Source: Polynucleobacter sp. UB-Tiil-W10
GTDB lineage: Bacteria; Pseudomonadota; Gammaproteobacteria; Burkholderiales; Burkholderiaceae
DNA: 64,000 bases
Reading direction: 5' to 3'
NCBI RefSeq assembly: GCF_018881605.1
Contig: NZ_JACVPZ010000001.1
Coordinates: 124,001 to 188,000 of the forward strand
Both the position numbers and the translations under genes were made by a program. Positions 18,754 through 27,586 of the stretch are shown here, piece by piece. The stretch's first letter is position 1, and each line of letters starts with the position of its first letter. Under the pieces are notes generated by a model. The model had not been told where the DNA came from. It searched no databases and saw only the letters and a list, made by a program, of their open reading frames with translations.

Positions 18754-18767
18754 TTGATGTAAATCAA
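18754..18767. promoter_or_regulatory. FNR/Anr box 1 upstream of ompW
   Basis: The sequence TTGATGTAAATCAA is a perfect match to TTGAT-N4-ATCAA. Its centre is about 72 bp before the ompW start codon, a distance that allows class II activation. Confidence 0.8.
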
Positions 18768-18825
18768 ATTGGAAGCGCTTGGGAATTTTTTGTTTGCTAA
18801 AAAGCAACACTGTTGAAGGGCTTAT

Positions 18826-18839
18826 TTGATCTAGATCAA
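18826..18839. promoter_or_regulatory. FNR/Anr box 2 upstream of ompW
   Basis: The sequence TTGATCTAGATCAA is a second perfect FNR palindrome, 72 bp upstream of the first and just past the hemN stop codon. Two sites near seven helical turns apart could give synergistic activation of ompW or a brake. Confidence 0.75.
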
Positions 18840-18857
18840 ATTGGCGGCGCTTTACCC

Positions 18858-20273
18858 TTATAGAACCTTGGAATACGTGCCTTTTGCTTGAGATTCTCTT
18901 AAGTGTCGATCAAAGGTCATGGCCACCCTTCTTGCTAAGAGGCGACCTTTGGTAGGAACGAGCATATTCTGCCCCTCCCAATCCAATAGCCCAGCTTCCT
19001 CTAGATTTTTTAACTCTTCTATCTCAATTTTAAAGTAGCTAGAAAAATCAATTTGATGTGATGTTGCAAATGCTTTGGTATCCAAGGCAAATTGACACAT
19101 CAATTCACCAATAAGCTCTCGACGCAGCAGATCATCTTTGTCGAGCTGCAAACCTCGCAAGACTGGGAGATGCCTATGATCAAGCGAGTCGTAATATTCG
19201 TCCAAGGTGCGGACATTTTGAGAGTAGCAATCATCTACCTTGCCAATAGATGAAATTCCAAATGCCAGAAGATCGCACTCTGCCTGCGTCGAATAACCTT
19301 GGAAGTTGCGATGCAGTTTTCCTTCTTTTTGGGCGATTGCTAATTCATCATCAGGTTTAGCAAAATGGTCCATACCAATAAAGACATAACCAGCCTCGCC
19401 TAAGCGCGCAATGGTATTGGAGAGAATATCGAGCTTGTCTGCAGCAGCAGGTAAATCTGCCTCAGCAATCCGGCGCTGCGGCTTAAAGATATGGGGCAAA
19501 TGGGCATAGTTGTAGACCGATAGGCGATCGGGGTTCATGGCCAATACTGCGTCTACGGTTTCTTTAAAGGTTTCCGGCGTTTGTTTTGGTAGGCCGTAGA
19601 TTAAATCCACGCTTCTGGATTTAAATCCATACTTTCTGGACCAATCCATTACCGCTTGAGTTTCTTCAATCGTTTGGACCCGATGCACAGCCTCTTGAAC
19701 TGCTAAGTTGAAGTCTTGTACTCCTAAGCTAATGCGATTAAAGCCCAAGTCCGCTAAGAGGGCAATATCTTGCTCAGTAACACGCCTTGGATCAATCTCA
19801 ATGGAATACTCGCCGCCAGGCAAAAGCTCAAAATGCTCGCGGGTGTGATGCATCAACTCCGTCATCTCATCATGCGACAGAAAGGTTGGTGTACCACCAC
19901 CCCAATGCAATTGCGTCACTGGAATCTTTTTCTGAGCACCCATAGCCTGGGTAACCATCGCCATCTCTTTTGCTAGGTACTTTATGTATTTGGCACTACG
20001 TCCATGATCTTTTGTGATGATCTTGTTGCAACCACAGTAGTAGCAAATATTGGGACAAAACGGTAAATGAAAATATAGGGAAAGAGGCTCATTGGCTTTC
20101 GCCACTCTATTGAGAGCCCCTAAATAGTCGACCTCAGAAAAATCACTATGAAAACGATCGGCGCTTGGGTAGGAGGTATATCGCGGTCCATTGATATCAA
20201 ACTTTTTCAATAGCTCTGGATGGAATAAGACTTCTTTTTCCTCGGCTGATGAATTCGTTGCTACTGGGTTCAT
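18858..20273 (-). CDS. hemN: Oxygen-independent coproporphyrinogen III oxidase
   Basis: This is a 471-aa radical SAM enzyme that converts coproporphyrinogen III to protoporphyrinogen IX without oxygen. The cluster-binding CxxxCxxC is C73, C77, C80, with C82 next to it, the same pattern as E. coli HemN. The full length and the N-terminal RYTSYPSADRF block separate it from the shorter HemW. It lies 18 bp after the COG2509 flavoprotein gene and is probably cotranscribed with it. Two FNR boxes follow its stop codon, but they sit in front of ompW. Confidence 0.94.
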   Translation of the reverse strand: MNPVATNSSAEEKEVLFHPELLKKFDINGPRYTSYPSADRFHSDFSEVDYLGALNRVAKANEPLSLYFHLPFCPNICYYCGCNKIITKDHGRSAKYIKYLAKEMAMVTQAMGAQKKIPVTQLHWGGGTPTFLSHDEMTELMHHTREHFELLPGGEYSIEIDPRRVTEQDIALLADLGFNRISLGVQDFNLAVQEAVHRVQTIEETQAVMDWSRKYGFKSRSVDLIYGLPKQTPETFKETVDAVLAMNPDRLSVYNYAHLPHIFKPQRRIAEADLPAAADKLDILSNTIARLGEAGYVFIGMDHFAKPDDELAIAQKEGKLHRNFQGYSTQAECDLLAFGISSIGKVDDCYSQNVRTLDEYYDSLDHRHLPVLRGLQLDKDDLLRRELIGELMCQFALDTKAFATSHQIDFSSYFKIEIEELKNLEEAGLLDWEGQNMLVPTKGRLLARRVAMTFDRHLRESQAKGTYSKVL

Positions 20274-20291
20274 GAAGATCTTCAGTGATAT

Positions 20292-21905
20292 TTACTTTGA
20301 CAGAAAGTCTAGCGCAACCGCTTCTGCTACTTTAATCCCATCGACACCGGCAGACAAGATACCGCCCGCATAGCCAGCGCCCTCGCCAGCTGGATATAGC
20401 CCTTTGATATTCAGGCTCTGATAATTAGGACCTCGAGTAATCCGCAAAGGAGAGGATGTGCGTGTCTCTACACCGGTTAATACGGCATCCTTCATAGAAA
20501 AGCCTTTAATTTGCTTTTCAAAGGCTGGGATCGCCTCCCGAATTGCCTCGATAGCATAAGCAGGCAAACTTTCTGCCAGGTCTGTTAAATGAACGCCCGG
20601 CCTATAGGATGGGATAACACTGCCAAATTGCGTAGACGGTCTTCCCTCTAGAAAATCACCAATGAGTTGACCTGGCGCTTCATAAGTTCTACCGCCCAAT
20701 TCGAAAGCCTTGGACTCTATTGCCCTCTGAAACTCAATTCCAGCTAGTGGGCTACCAGGGTAATCTTCCGGGGTAATACCAACTACGATACCTGCATTAG
20801 CATTTCGTTCGTTACGAGAATATTGACTCATGCCATTCGTCACTACTCGGTTTGGTTCGGAGGTGGCAGCAACTACTGTTCCACCAGGGCACATGCAAAA
20901 GCTATAGACAGAGCGGCCATTTTTAGCGTGATGCACCAGTTTATAATCAGCTGCGCCAATTAACTCGTTGCCGGCATGAGGGCCAAGGCGCGCTTTGTCG
21001 ATTAGTGACTGTGGATGTTCAATGCGAAAGCCTACTGAAAAAGGTTTAGCTTCCATAAAGACCCCAGCGTGATGCAATGCTTCGAAAGTATCGCGCGCGC
21101 TATGCCCAAGAGCCAAGATCACATGGCTAGCAGATAAGTCGGGCTGGCCTTCTATTTTGACCCCAGTAATGTGCTCATTCTCGATATCAAAGCCAATCAC
21201 CTTTTGTGAAAACCGAATCTCGCCACCTAGATCAATAATTTCTTGACGCATCTTCTCAACTACGCCTACCAAGCGGAAGGTGCCAATATGAGGTTTGGCT
21301 ACATAGGTAATTTCTTCTGGCGCACCAGCTTTGACGAACTCATTGATAACCTTGCGGCCATAAAACTTAGAATCCTTAATCTGGCTATACAACTTACCAT
21401 CTGAAAACGTACCAGCCCCACCCTCACCAAACTGCACATTGGATTCTGGGTTCAATACATTTTTACGCCATAAACCCCAAGTATCTTGAGTACGTTCACG
21501 TACTTTTTTGCCACGCTCAAGAACAATGGGTTTAAAGCCCATTTGTGCCAATACAAGTGCAGCAAAAATGCCGCATGGTCCAAACCCAACGACAACCGGG
21601 CGCATTGCCTTGCCACTATTAATTGATTCAGGAGCTTTTGCTACGAAGTGGTAGCTTGTATCTGGAGATGGTCTTACATGAATATCGCCTGCGAATTTCT
21701 TGAGGAGGTCATCCTCATTTTTTACTGATAAATCGACTGTGTAAATAAACGAAAGAGCGACATTTTTTCTGGCGTCGTAGCTACGCTTAAAGACCACGAA
21801 GGTTATTAAGTCCTTAGGGTCTAAATTGAGGCGCTTCAAGATCGCCATCTCCAAGGCTTCAGGAGCGTGGTCAATTGGCAGACGTAATTCAGTAATACGG
21901 ATCAT
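20292..21905 (-). CDS. FAD-dependent oxidoreductase, COG2509 family
   Basis: This 537-aa protein has an N-terminal region of about 95 residues (starting MIRITELRLPIDH) typical of this uncharacterised group. A dinucleotide-binding motif PVVVGFGPCGIFAAL at about 102-116 follows, then EGGAGTFSDGKL and the C-terminal FAD block GLYPAGEGAGYAGGI. The reaction is unknown. The close link to hemN suggests a redox role but does not prove one. Confidence 0.85.
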   Translation of the reverse strand: MIRITELRLPIDHAPEALEMAILKRLNLDPKDLITFVVFKRSYDARKNVALSFIYTVDLSVKNEDDLLKKFAGDIHVRPSPDTSYHFVAKAPESINSGKAMRPVVVGFGPCGIFAALVLAQMGFKPIVLERGKKVRERTQDTWGLWRKNVLNPESNVQFGEGGAGTFSDGKLYSQIKDSKFYGRKVINEFVKAGAPEEITYVAKPHIGTFRLVGVVEKMRQEIIDLGGEIRFSQKVIGFDIENEHITGVKIEGQPDLSASHVILALGHSARDTFEALHHAGVFMEAKPFSVGFRIEHPQSLIDKARLGPHAGNELIGAADYKLVHHAKNGRSVYSFCMCPGGTVVAATSEPNRVVTNGMSQYSRNERNANAGIVVGITPEDYPGSPLAGIEFQRAIESKAFELGGRTYEAPGQLIGDFLEGRPSTQFGSVIPSYRPGVHLTDLAESLPAYAIEAIREAIPAFEKQIKGFSMKDAVLTGVETRTSSPLRITRGPNYQSLNIKGLYPAGEGAGYAGGILSAGVDGIKVAEAVALDFLSK

Positions 21906-22025
21906 GAGTTTTACGATACACAGTAATTTGAGGCATTTCTAGGCTCAGCAAGAGCCACAAGCCAAATAATACTGGTTATGAGATCACTCAGACCAAGAGT
22001 TGGCTCATAAAGGCGATAATGGGTC

Positions 22026-22568
22026 ATGGCTCTACGCGCAACTATTCACAAAGCCGACCTTCATGTCGCAGATTCTGACCGTCATTACTATGGCAGCCAC
22101 TCCCTAACTATCGCCAAACATCCCTCAGAAACTGAGCAGCGGATGATGATCCGCATTATTGCCTTTGCATTACAGGCGCAAGAAGACTTGGTGTTTACAA
22201 AAGGTTTGAGTGATACCGATGAACCAGATCTCTGGATTAAAGATCTCACTGACGCAATTAAGCTATGGATTGAGATCGGCCAGCCTGATGAACGCCGTAT
22301 TCTGAAAGCCTGTGGTCGCTCAGATCAAGTGATTGTCTATTGCTATGGTGGACACACCAGCAAAATCTGGTGGGATGGCATTGCAAACAAGCTTACTCGC
22401 GCGCGCAACTTACAAGTAGTTTCAATTCCAGCCGAACAGGCTGAAGAACTGAATAAGTTGGTCGAGCGAAGCATGGTGATTCATGTCAACATTCAAGATG
22501 GTGAGGTCTACGTATCCTCTGATCATGGGCAAGTCACCATTACCCCTGAGATTTGGCGCAGCAGTTAA
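22026..22568 (+). CDS. yaeQ: YaeQ family protein
   Basis: This 180-aa protein has the family start MALRATIHKADLHVAD and the block IEIGQPDERRILKACGRSD. YaeQ has a nuclease-like PD-(D/E)xK fold in crystal structures, and in older work was linked to suppression of rfaH haemolysin defects. Its real role is unclear. A PIN-domain gene follows after 24 bp, so the two may be cotranscribed. Confidence 0.9.
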   Translation: MALRATIHKADLHVADSDRHYYGSHSLTIAKHPSETEQRMMIRIIAFALQAQEDLVFTKGLSDTDEPDLWIKDLTDAIKLWIEIGQPDERRILKACGRSDQVIVYCYGGHTSKIWWDGIANKLTRARNLQVVSIPAEQAEELNKLVERSMVIHVNIQDGEVYVSSDHGQVTITPEIWRSS

Positions 22569-22592
22569 TCATTAGTAAATAGGTTTTAAGAA

Positions 22593-23009
22593 ATGCAAAC
22601 GATTGTTTTTGATACCAATGTCTTGCTAGATCTCTTTGTCTTTAATGACTTTAGGGCGCTTCATTTAAAGCAAGTGCTGATCGAAGGCAATATTGAGGCC
22701 TTGGCCACTCAAAGCACACTAGAAGAATTTGCCGACGTCATTGCGCGTCCCTTATTTTCCTTGGATGAAGCACAACAAGGGCTAACCCTCAATAAATGGC
22801 TGAGTCTTGCCAAGGTGTTTGATGATCAAAGCCTTATAAAGGCACCTTGGGTATGCCAAGACCCGGACGATCAAGTCTTTCTAGATCTTGCCTATACAGT
22901 AAAGCCCTGCATCTTAATCAGCAAAGACAATGAAGTCTTACGATTTGCGAATCAATCCGCCAAAGAACAAGTTCTGATTACTGCAGATTACAACGTCCTA
23001 TCTCTATAG
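22593..23009 (+). CDS. PIN-domain putative ribonuclease (COG1569 type)
   Basis: This 138-aa protein has the acidic PIN residues in order: D7 in FDTNVLLD, E44/E45 in STLEEF, D92/D93 and D98 in [11 protein letters not shown], and D112 near the end. PIN proteins are Mg-dependent RNases, often toxins. No antitoxin-sized gene is adjacent: yaeQ precedes and the convergent luciferase-like gene overlaps its end by six bases. It is therefore an orphan PIN protein, possibly a housekeeping RNase. Confidence 0.82.
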   Translation: MQTIVFDTNVLLDLFVFNDFRALHLKQVLIEGNIEALATQSTLEEFADVIARPLFSLDEAQQGLTLNKWLSLAKVFDDQSLIKAPWVCQDPDDQVFLDLAYTVKPCILISKDNEVLRFANQSAKEQVLITADYNVLSL

Positions 23010-24002
23010 ACTTTTGGCGGCCTGCGCTGCAATCTCAAACGATCTTAGGCGCGCTTGATGATCAAAAATTTGTCCTGTAAAGATGAGCTCATTGGCGCCG
23101 GTGAGGTCTAACCAATGAAGCATACCCTTTTGAATCGTTTCTAGCGAACCAACTACTGAGACCTGCAAGGTATGTTCTGCAGCAGCTTGCTCATGAGGCT
23201 CACAAAATTCATTGATGTCAGTAATTGGAGGCGGTAACTGCCCTCGTGTATTGCGACGCATTCTGACAACATTCTGTTGCAGCGTAGTAAATAGATGCTG
23301 AGCTTCTTCATCGGTGTCTGCAGCCACTACATTCATCACAAATGCAGAATAAGGTTTAGCTTGTTGTGCTGAAGGCTTAAATAGCTCACGGTAAATCTTC
23401 ATCGCCTCCAATAATTGCTCTGGAGCAAAGTGTGAAGCAAAAGCATAAGGCAAACCAAAATGTGCTGCCAATTGGGCGCCATAGAGACTTGAACCCAGAA
23501 TCCAAATAGGTACATTAGTACCGATACCCGGGATTGCTTTTACGGCCTGCCCTTCTTGAAGAGGGCCAAAATAATGTTGCAACTCACGAACATCTTGAGG
23601 AAAGCGATCATCGCTCCCTAGTAAATCTCGGCGCAACGCCCTCGCAGTCATTTGATCGGTGCCAGGCGCCCTTCCCAAGCCGAGTTCAATTCGTCCTGGG
23701 TACAAAGACTCTAAGGTGCCAAATTGCTCAGCAATGACGAGAGGGGCATGGTTAGGCAGCATTACGCCACCGGAACCCACTCGAATGTGAGAAGTGCCGC
23801 CAGCTATATAGCCTAGAAGTACTGCAGTTGCTGAGCTCGCATTACCCGTCATATTGTGATGCTCTGCTACCCAATAGCGGGTATAACCCCATTTTTCAGC
23901 ATGCCTAGCCACATCCAATGAATTACGCAACGCATCGGCAGCAGTAAACCCCTGAGGGATCGGAGATATATCTAGAATGGAGTATGGGATGGAATTTGCC
24001 AT
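23004..24002 (-). CDS. LLM-class flavin-dependent oxidoreductase
   Basis: This is a 332-aa luciferase-like monooxygenase of the single-component group, with YSILDISPI at the start, [27 protein letters not shown] and the [10 protein letters not shown] block. These bind FMN in a TIM barrel. A longer frame runs 33 codons upstream, but those codons lack family similarity and would overlap the divergent DUF1653-like gene. The ATG used here places the canonical PxSxLD block at residues 4-9. Confidence 0.88.
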   Translation of the reverse strand: MANSIPYSILDISPIPQGFTAADALRNSLDVARHAEKWGYTRYWVAEHHNMTGNASSATAVLLGYIAGGTSHIRVGSGGVMLPNHAPLVIAEQFGTLESLYPGRIELGLGRAPGTDQMTARALRRDLLGSDDRFPQDVRELQHYFGPLQEGQAVKAIPGIGTNVPIWILGSSLYGAQLAAHFGLPYAFASHFAPEQLLEAMKIYRELFKPSAQQAKPYSAFVMNVVAADTDEEAQHLFTTLQQNVVRMRRNTRGQLPPPITDINEFCEPHEQAAAEHTLQVSVVGSLETIQKGMLHWLDLTGANELIFTGQIFDHQARLRSFEIAAQAAKSL

Positions 24003-24035
24003 CGCTAGATCATACCGAGAAAGTGCATTGTTGAC

Positions 24036-24257
24036 ATGAGTAAACCCAAAATGGCCGATCCTGACGATGGCCTCTTTAAGCCGGGTAGTAAGTTGAGACA
24101 CATCAAGACTGGCGGCTTTTATAAAGTCGCTTTTTTAGCAAACGTAGAAGCAACGTTAGAGCCTGCTTATGTATATGAATCCATGCAATCCCATGACTTT
24201 TGGATTAGGCCTAAAACAGAAATGGAAGATGGGCGTTTTGAGCTCGTCTCAGAATAA
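24036..24257 (+). CDS. DUF1653-like small protein
   Basis: This 73-aa protein resembles the DUF1653 fold: [17 protein letters not shown], then [20 protein letters not shown], corresponding to the 'G.yrHykg..Y.v' and 'WvRp...f' blocks. The function is unknown. ATG at 24051 is an alternative start. It is followed after nine bases by slyX and is divergent from the luciferase-like gene. Confidence 0.7.
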   Translation: MSKPKMADPDDGLFKPGSKLRHIKTGGFYKVAFLANVEATLEPAYVYESMQSHDFWIRPKTEMEDGRFELVSE

Positions 24258-24272
24258 GAAAGTCAATTGAAT

Positions 24273-24473
24273 ATGTCTGAAGAACGCATCACCAATCTAG
24301 AAATCAAACTCAGCTTTACAGAAGACTTAATTGAAAAGCTCAATGAGACGGTATACAAACAGCAACAGCAAATTGAATTTCTGTATCGCGAACTCAAAGC
24401 CATCAAAGAGCAAGCCAGTAGCAGCGGTGGTGGGGGCGGAAGTCTCAGAGATGAAATTCCCCCGCACTATTAA
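24273..24473 (+). CDS. slyX: SlyX family coiled-coil protein
   Basis: This 66-aa protein is nearly all coiled coil (ERITNLEIKLSFTEDLIEKLN), ending with a Gly-rich stretch and the DEIPPHY tail typical of SlyX. A TTG two codons upstream is possible, but ATG fits the family start MSxE. The function is unknown. Confidence 0.85.
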   Translation: MSEERITNLEIKLSFTEDLIEKLNETVYKQQQQIEFLYRELKAIKEQASSSGGGGGSLRDEIPPHY

Positions 24474-24530
24474 TCAACTGATAATATAGTCTCAGGGAAT
24501 GAGTTCCCATCAATAGATCAAAGGATATAT

Positions 24531-24878
24531 ATGAGTAACCTAACGCTATTTCTAGTCCAGTGGGGCTTAACCTCCTTATCCCTTTGGGTCGCCAGCTATA
24601 TCTTTAGCGGCTTGCGCTTTGCGGATAGTGGCTCACTCTTAATTGCCGCCCTACTGTTGGGCTTTGCCAACGCAATCGTTAAACCATTGCTTATTTTATT
24701 CACGCTACCACTGACGGTAGTGACGATGGGTCTCTTCTTGCTAGTGATCAATGCGTTGGTATTGATGCTGGTTTCTGCAGTAGTGAGTGGCTTTACGATC
24801 TCCAGCTTTTGGACCGCATTCTTTGCCAGCATCTTTATTTCTTTGTTTAGCCTCTTTGTCAGCGGCCTCGTTTTTTAA
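24531..24878 (+). CDS. Phage-holin-superfamily / YvlD-like four-helix membrane protein
   Basis: This 115-aa protein has four hydrophobic helices and the block LLGFANAIVKPLLILFTLPLTV, which defines the PF04020 family found on ordinary chromosomes. There are no phage genes around it, so the holin label is historical. The function is unknown. Confidence 0.85.
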   Translation: MSNLTLFLVQWGLTSLSLWVASYIFSGLRFADSGSLLIAALLLGFANAIVKPLLILFTLPLTVVTMGLFLLVINALVLMLVSAVVSGFTISSFWTAFFASIFISLFSLFVSGLVF

Positions 24879-24895
24879 GAAATACATCCCAAAGG

Positions 24896-26704
24896 TTAAT
24901 TACTTGCGGGATTAATGCTTGACCAAGGATGCAGCGCAGTTTTGCATGGCTGTGACTTGGTCATCAATGATTTAGCATTCTCGGCGGCAATGCTAATCCC
25001 GCCAGTCAAAAAGCCCAGACCAATCGAGGCGGCGCTAGTGACTACTCCAGTCTTATTTACTCCAGCCTTAGGATTTTGCAAGGTTCCCTCAATTTTGACG
25101 AGGCCACCTAAATCCAAACCCGTTGTTAAACCCGATTTCTCGCTTGGACTAATGTTGATATTCAGGGCTTCAGTATCCAGATTTACAGATCCTGAAAGGA
25201 CAATATTCAAGCGATCCGTTTCAATACCAACTGAATTCTGAATACCAACTACCCCGGCGTTGATCGGTAAATAAGCAACAGCGCAATCCAAAATGGTTTG
25301 GTTTGATTTCTTATAAAGTGGATTGATTTCATCGAAAACCGTAATCAAAAAATCTCCGCCCTTGTTTATAAATTTTGAATCTAGCTTAGCTGGCCCAATC
25401 GATACTTGAATAACGCCATTCGCTCGACTGACTAACTGATGAGGGCTTATGCCACTTCCTTTTAAATTCCAGGCAATATGAGTGGCTCCACCAGAAACCT
25501 TCGCACTAGAATCCGTGGTCGCAACAATTTGCTCCAATGTATAGTCTTTGGCCACACCATTAAAAGAGATATTAGGTGCATTGCTATTAAATCCTGATAC
25601 AGAAAGATGGGCCTGAGCCTTCCCTTTGCCAACATTAAAACTCAAATCTTTTGCATCAATTTGGTCATTCTTAAATTGAATGGTAGTTTTAAAATTAGAA
25701 AATGGCGCTTGGTTGGGCACCCCAAGTTCGGCAATATCGATATTGATCGAGCCATCAGCTAGCGGCAAAAGATCGAAAGGTAATGCCTCATCTGAGAAAA
25801 AATATTTTCCTTGGGGCTGATGAGTAGTCACAGGACCAGATTTAGCAGCGGAATTGGCTATTGCTGCCGAGCCTGCTAAAGGCGCTAAATCAAAAGACTT
25901 GGAGTTCAACTTGATATTAAATTGTGCCAAAGACTGAGGCGCCTTATTAATTTCACCCGTAATATCAACTGACTTCTCATTTAATGTCAAAACTAAATCC
26001 AGATCTATTTTTGCTGGTGCCTGGTTCCAAGCAAAGTAGGCGTTGCGAAGTGAACCTGTTTTGCCCTTTAAATTCAGAGTGTATTTTGCATACTGAAGAT
26101 CCATCAAAATCGTAGACTTGCCGTCATCACTCATTAGAGATAATTTAGGAACATTTATCACCTTTACAGAATTTCCATTATCTTGATAGTGAATACGAGC
26201 ATCAACCACCTCAAGAGCTCCAATAGACACAAGAACATTATCCGAAGAAACGCTGCTTGCTGACTGCGCCCCTGGAGCGTTAGGAGCGCTGGGATTCATA
26301 GTGGGGGGAGTGAGATTCCAATTTCCATTCCCTGCTTTATTCGTTTGGAGATATGCCTCTAGACCCGTGATATTCATTTTCCTGATCTCAACGCTACCTT
26401 TAAGCAAAGGCCATAGCCTGATGTCCAACTCAATCTGCTTTAACGCCAACATGTCTGGATTGCTTGCCCAAGCAGTATTGCTGAGTGAGACCTGTTCAGC
26501 CTTTACGCTAATAGATGGGAAAAGATTGAGGCTTACTGGCCCAGTGATTTTCAAATCACGTCCAGTAGCTTCCTTGACTGAGGAGCTCAGCAGCTTAGTT
26601 AATTCAGTAGGATTAATAAAAGATGCCGCATACCAAGCGCCTAGACCAGCAATGGCAACGCTACCTACAAAAGCAATCAGGGAAATCTTCAGCACTTTAT
26701 TCAC
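24896..26704 (-). CDS. AsmA family protein
   Basis: This 602-aa protein has an N-terminal membrane anchor (about 7-27) followed by the AsmA block GRDLKITGPVSLNLFPSISVKAEQVSLSN (shown here only as its position, residues about 48-76). The rest is beta-rich, as in the bridge-like AsmA/TamB proteins that move or organise lipids between the membranes. The C-terminal part includes a Gly-rich helix (about 555-580). It is monocistronic. Confidence 0.88.
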   Translation of the reverse strand: MNKVLKISLIAFVGSVAIAGLGAWYAASFINPTELTKLLSSSVKEATGRDLKITGPVSLNLFPSISVKAEQVSLSNTAWASNPDMLALKQIELDIRLWPLLKGSVEIRKMNITGLEAYLQTNKAGNGNWNLTPPTMNPSAPNAPGAQSASSVSSDNVLVSIGALEVVDARIHYQDNGNSVKVINVPKLSLMSDDGKSTILMDLQYAKYTLNLKGKTGSLRNAYFAWNQAPAKIDLDLVLTLNEKSVDITGEINKAPQSLAQFNIKLNSKSFDLAPLAGSAAIANSAAKSGPVTTHQPQGKYFFSDEALPFDLLPLADGSINIDIAELGVPNQAPFSNFKTTIQFKNDQIDAKDLSFNVGKGKAQAHLSVSGFNSNAPNISFNGVAKDYTLEQIVATTDSSAKVSGGATHIAWNLKGSGISPHQLVSRANGVIQVSIGPAKLDSKFINKGGDFLITVFDEINPLYKKSNQTILDCAVAYLPINAGVVGIQNSVGIETDRLNIVLSGSVNLDTEALNINISPSEKSGLTTGLDLGGLVKIEGTLQNPKAGVNKTGVVTSAASIGLGFLTGGISIAAENAKSLMTKSQPCKTALHPWSSINPASN

Positions 26705-26770
26705 CTCACCATTCTAATTGGAGTGGAAGTGATTGGGGGGATAGATGCGCCCCTAGACTAAAATAGATCC

Positions 26771-27115
26771 ATGAGCACAGAGAATCTACCAAAGTGTCCT
26801 GCTTGCCAGGAAGATACGACTTACCCAGACGGGGAAAATTTCGTTTGTGCGCAGTGCGGCCATGAATGGCCAATGATTGGGGCTGCTGAAGAAGTTGAGG
26901 CAGGCCTCATAGTCAAAGATGCAAATGGCAACCTATTAGCGGATGGCGATACCGTCACCCTCATTAAGGACCTGAAGGTCAAAGGATCTTCCACAACCCT
27001 GAAGGTCGGCACCAAAATTAAAGGCATTCGACTGGTACCCGGAGACCATGAGGTAGATTGCAGAACCGAAGCCGGCAATATGCTCCTCAAAGCCTGCTTT
27101 CTGAAAAAAGCCTAG
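26771..27115 (+). CDS. yjdM: YjdM/PhnA-type zinc-ribbon protein
   Basis: This 114-aa protein has an N-terminal zinc ribbon (CPAC, then CAQCGHEW) and a C-terminal SH3-like barrel (GLIVKDANGNLLADGDTVT). Despite the old name, it is not needed for phosphonate use. Its stop codon lies inside an 11-bp inverted repeat that may act as a terminator. Confidence 0.9.
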   Translation: MSTENLPKCPACQEDTTYPDGENFVCAQCGHEWPMIGAAEEVEAGLIVKDANGNLLADGDTVTLIKDLKVKGSSTTLKVGTKIKGIRLVPGDHEVDCRTEAGNMLLKACFLKKA

Positions 27116-27137
27116 ATCCATTGAGCATCTAGGCTTT
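27107..27137 (+). terminator. Hairpin at the end of yjdM
   Basis: AAAGCCTAGAT and ATCTAGGCTTT form a perfect 11-bp stem around a 9-base loop. The T run after it is short, so efficiency is uncertain. Confidence 0.5.
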
Positions 27138-27153
27138 CTGCTATAGCCTGTAC

Positions 27154-27369
27154 TTAACTGGCCGCCTTTTTCAAGACTGCATAAATCTGATCTTTAAGAA
27201 GTAGCTTTTCTTTTTTCAAGGTTTCGATTTCTTCTGGAGTACTTGGCTCAGAATGGACCTCCATTCTTTGGATCTTCTGATCTAAATTATTATGCTTATC
27301 AAATAAGTGCGAGAAATGACGATCTGATGTTTTTAACTTGGTGATGAGTTCGCGATATTCAGGAAACAT
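27154..27369 (-). CDS. YdcH/DUF465 family small coiled-coil protein
   Basis: This 71-aa protein starts MFPEYRELITKL with HFSHLFDKHNNLDQKI next, a very close match to YdcH. AGAGGA precedes the chosen ATG. A longer frame of 26 more codons exists but has no family similarity. The function is unknown. Confidence 0.88.
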   Translation of the reverse strand: MFPEYRELITKLKTSDRHFSHLFDKHNNLDQKIQRMEVHSEPSTPEEIETLKKEKLLLKDQIYAVLKKAAS

Positions 27370-27586
27370 AAATCCTCTTGATATTTGGGTTGTAGAAAAC
27401 TTAGTGCTTTTAGTGTAGCAACCCTCCTTTGCAAGAACAATAGCCAAATCTATCTATTTATTTCAGCCCTTCCCTTGTAATCTGCAGGAAAAACCCCATG
27501 TATGAAAGGCGAATTCCTCTAGGAATTTGCAGTAATATCAGCAAGTGCATTAAGCACAATAACTACCAAAAGAAGGGTAATAAACC

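Noticed and set aside
22593-23009. Toxin-antitoxin module
   Set aside because: PIN gene has no antitoxin partner on either side.
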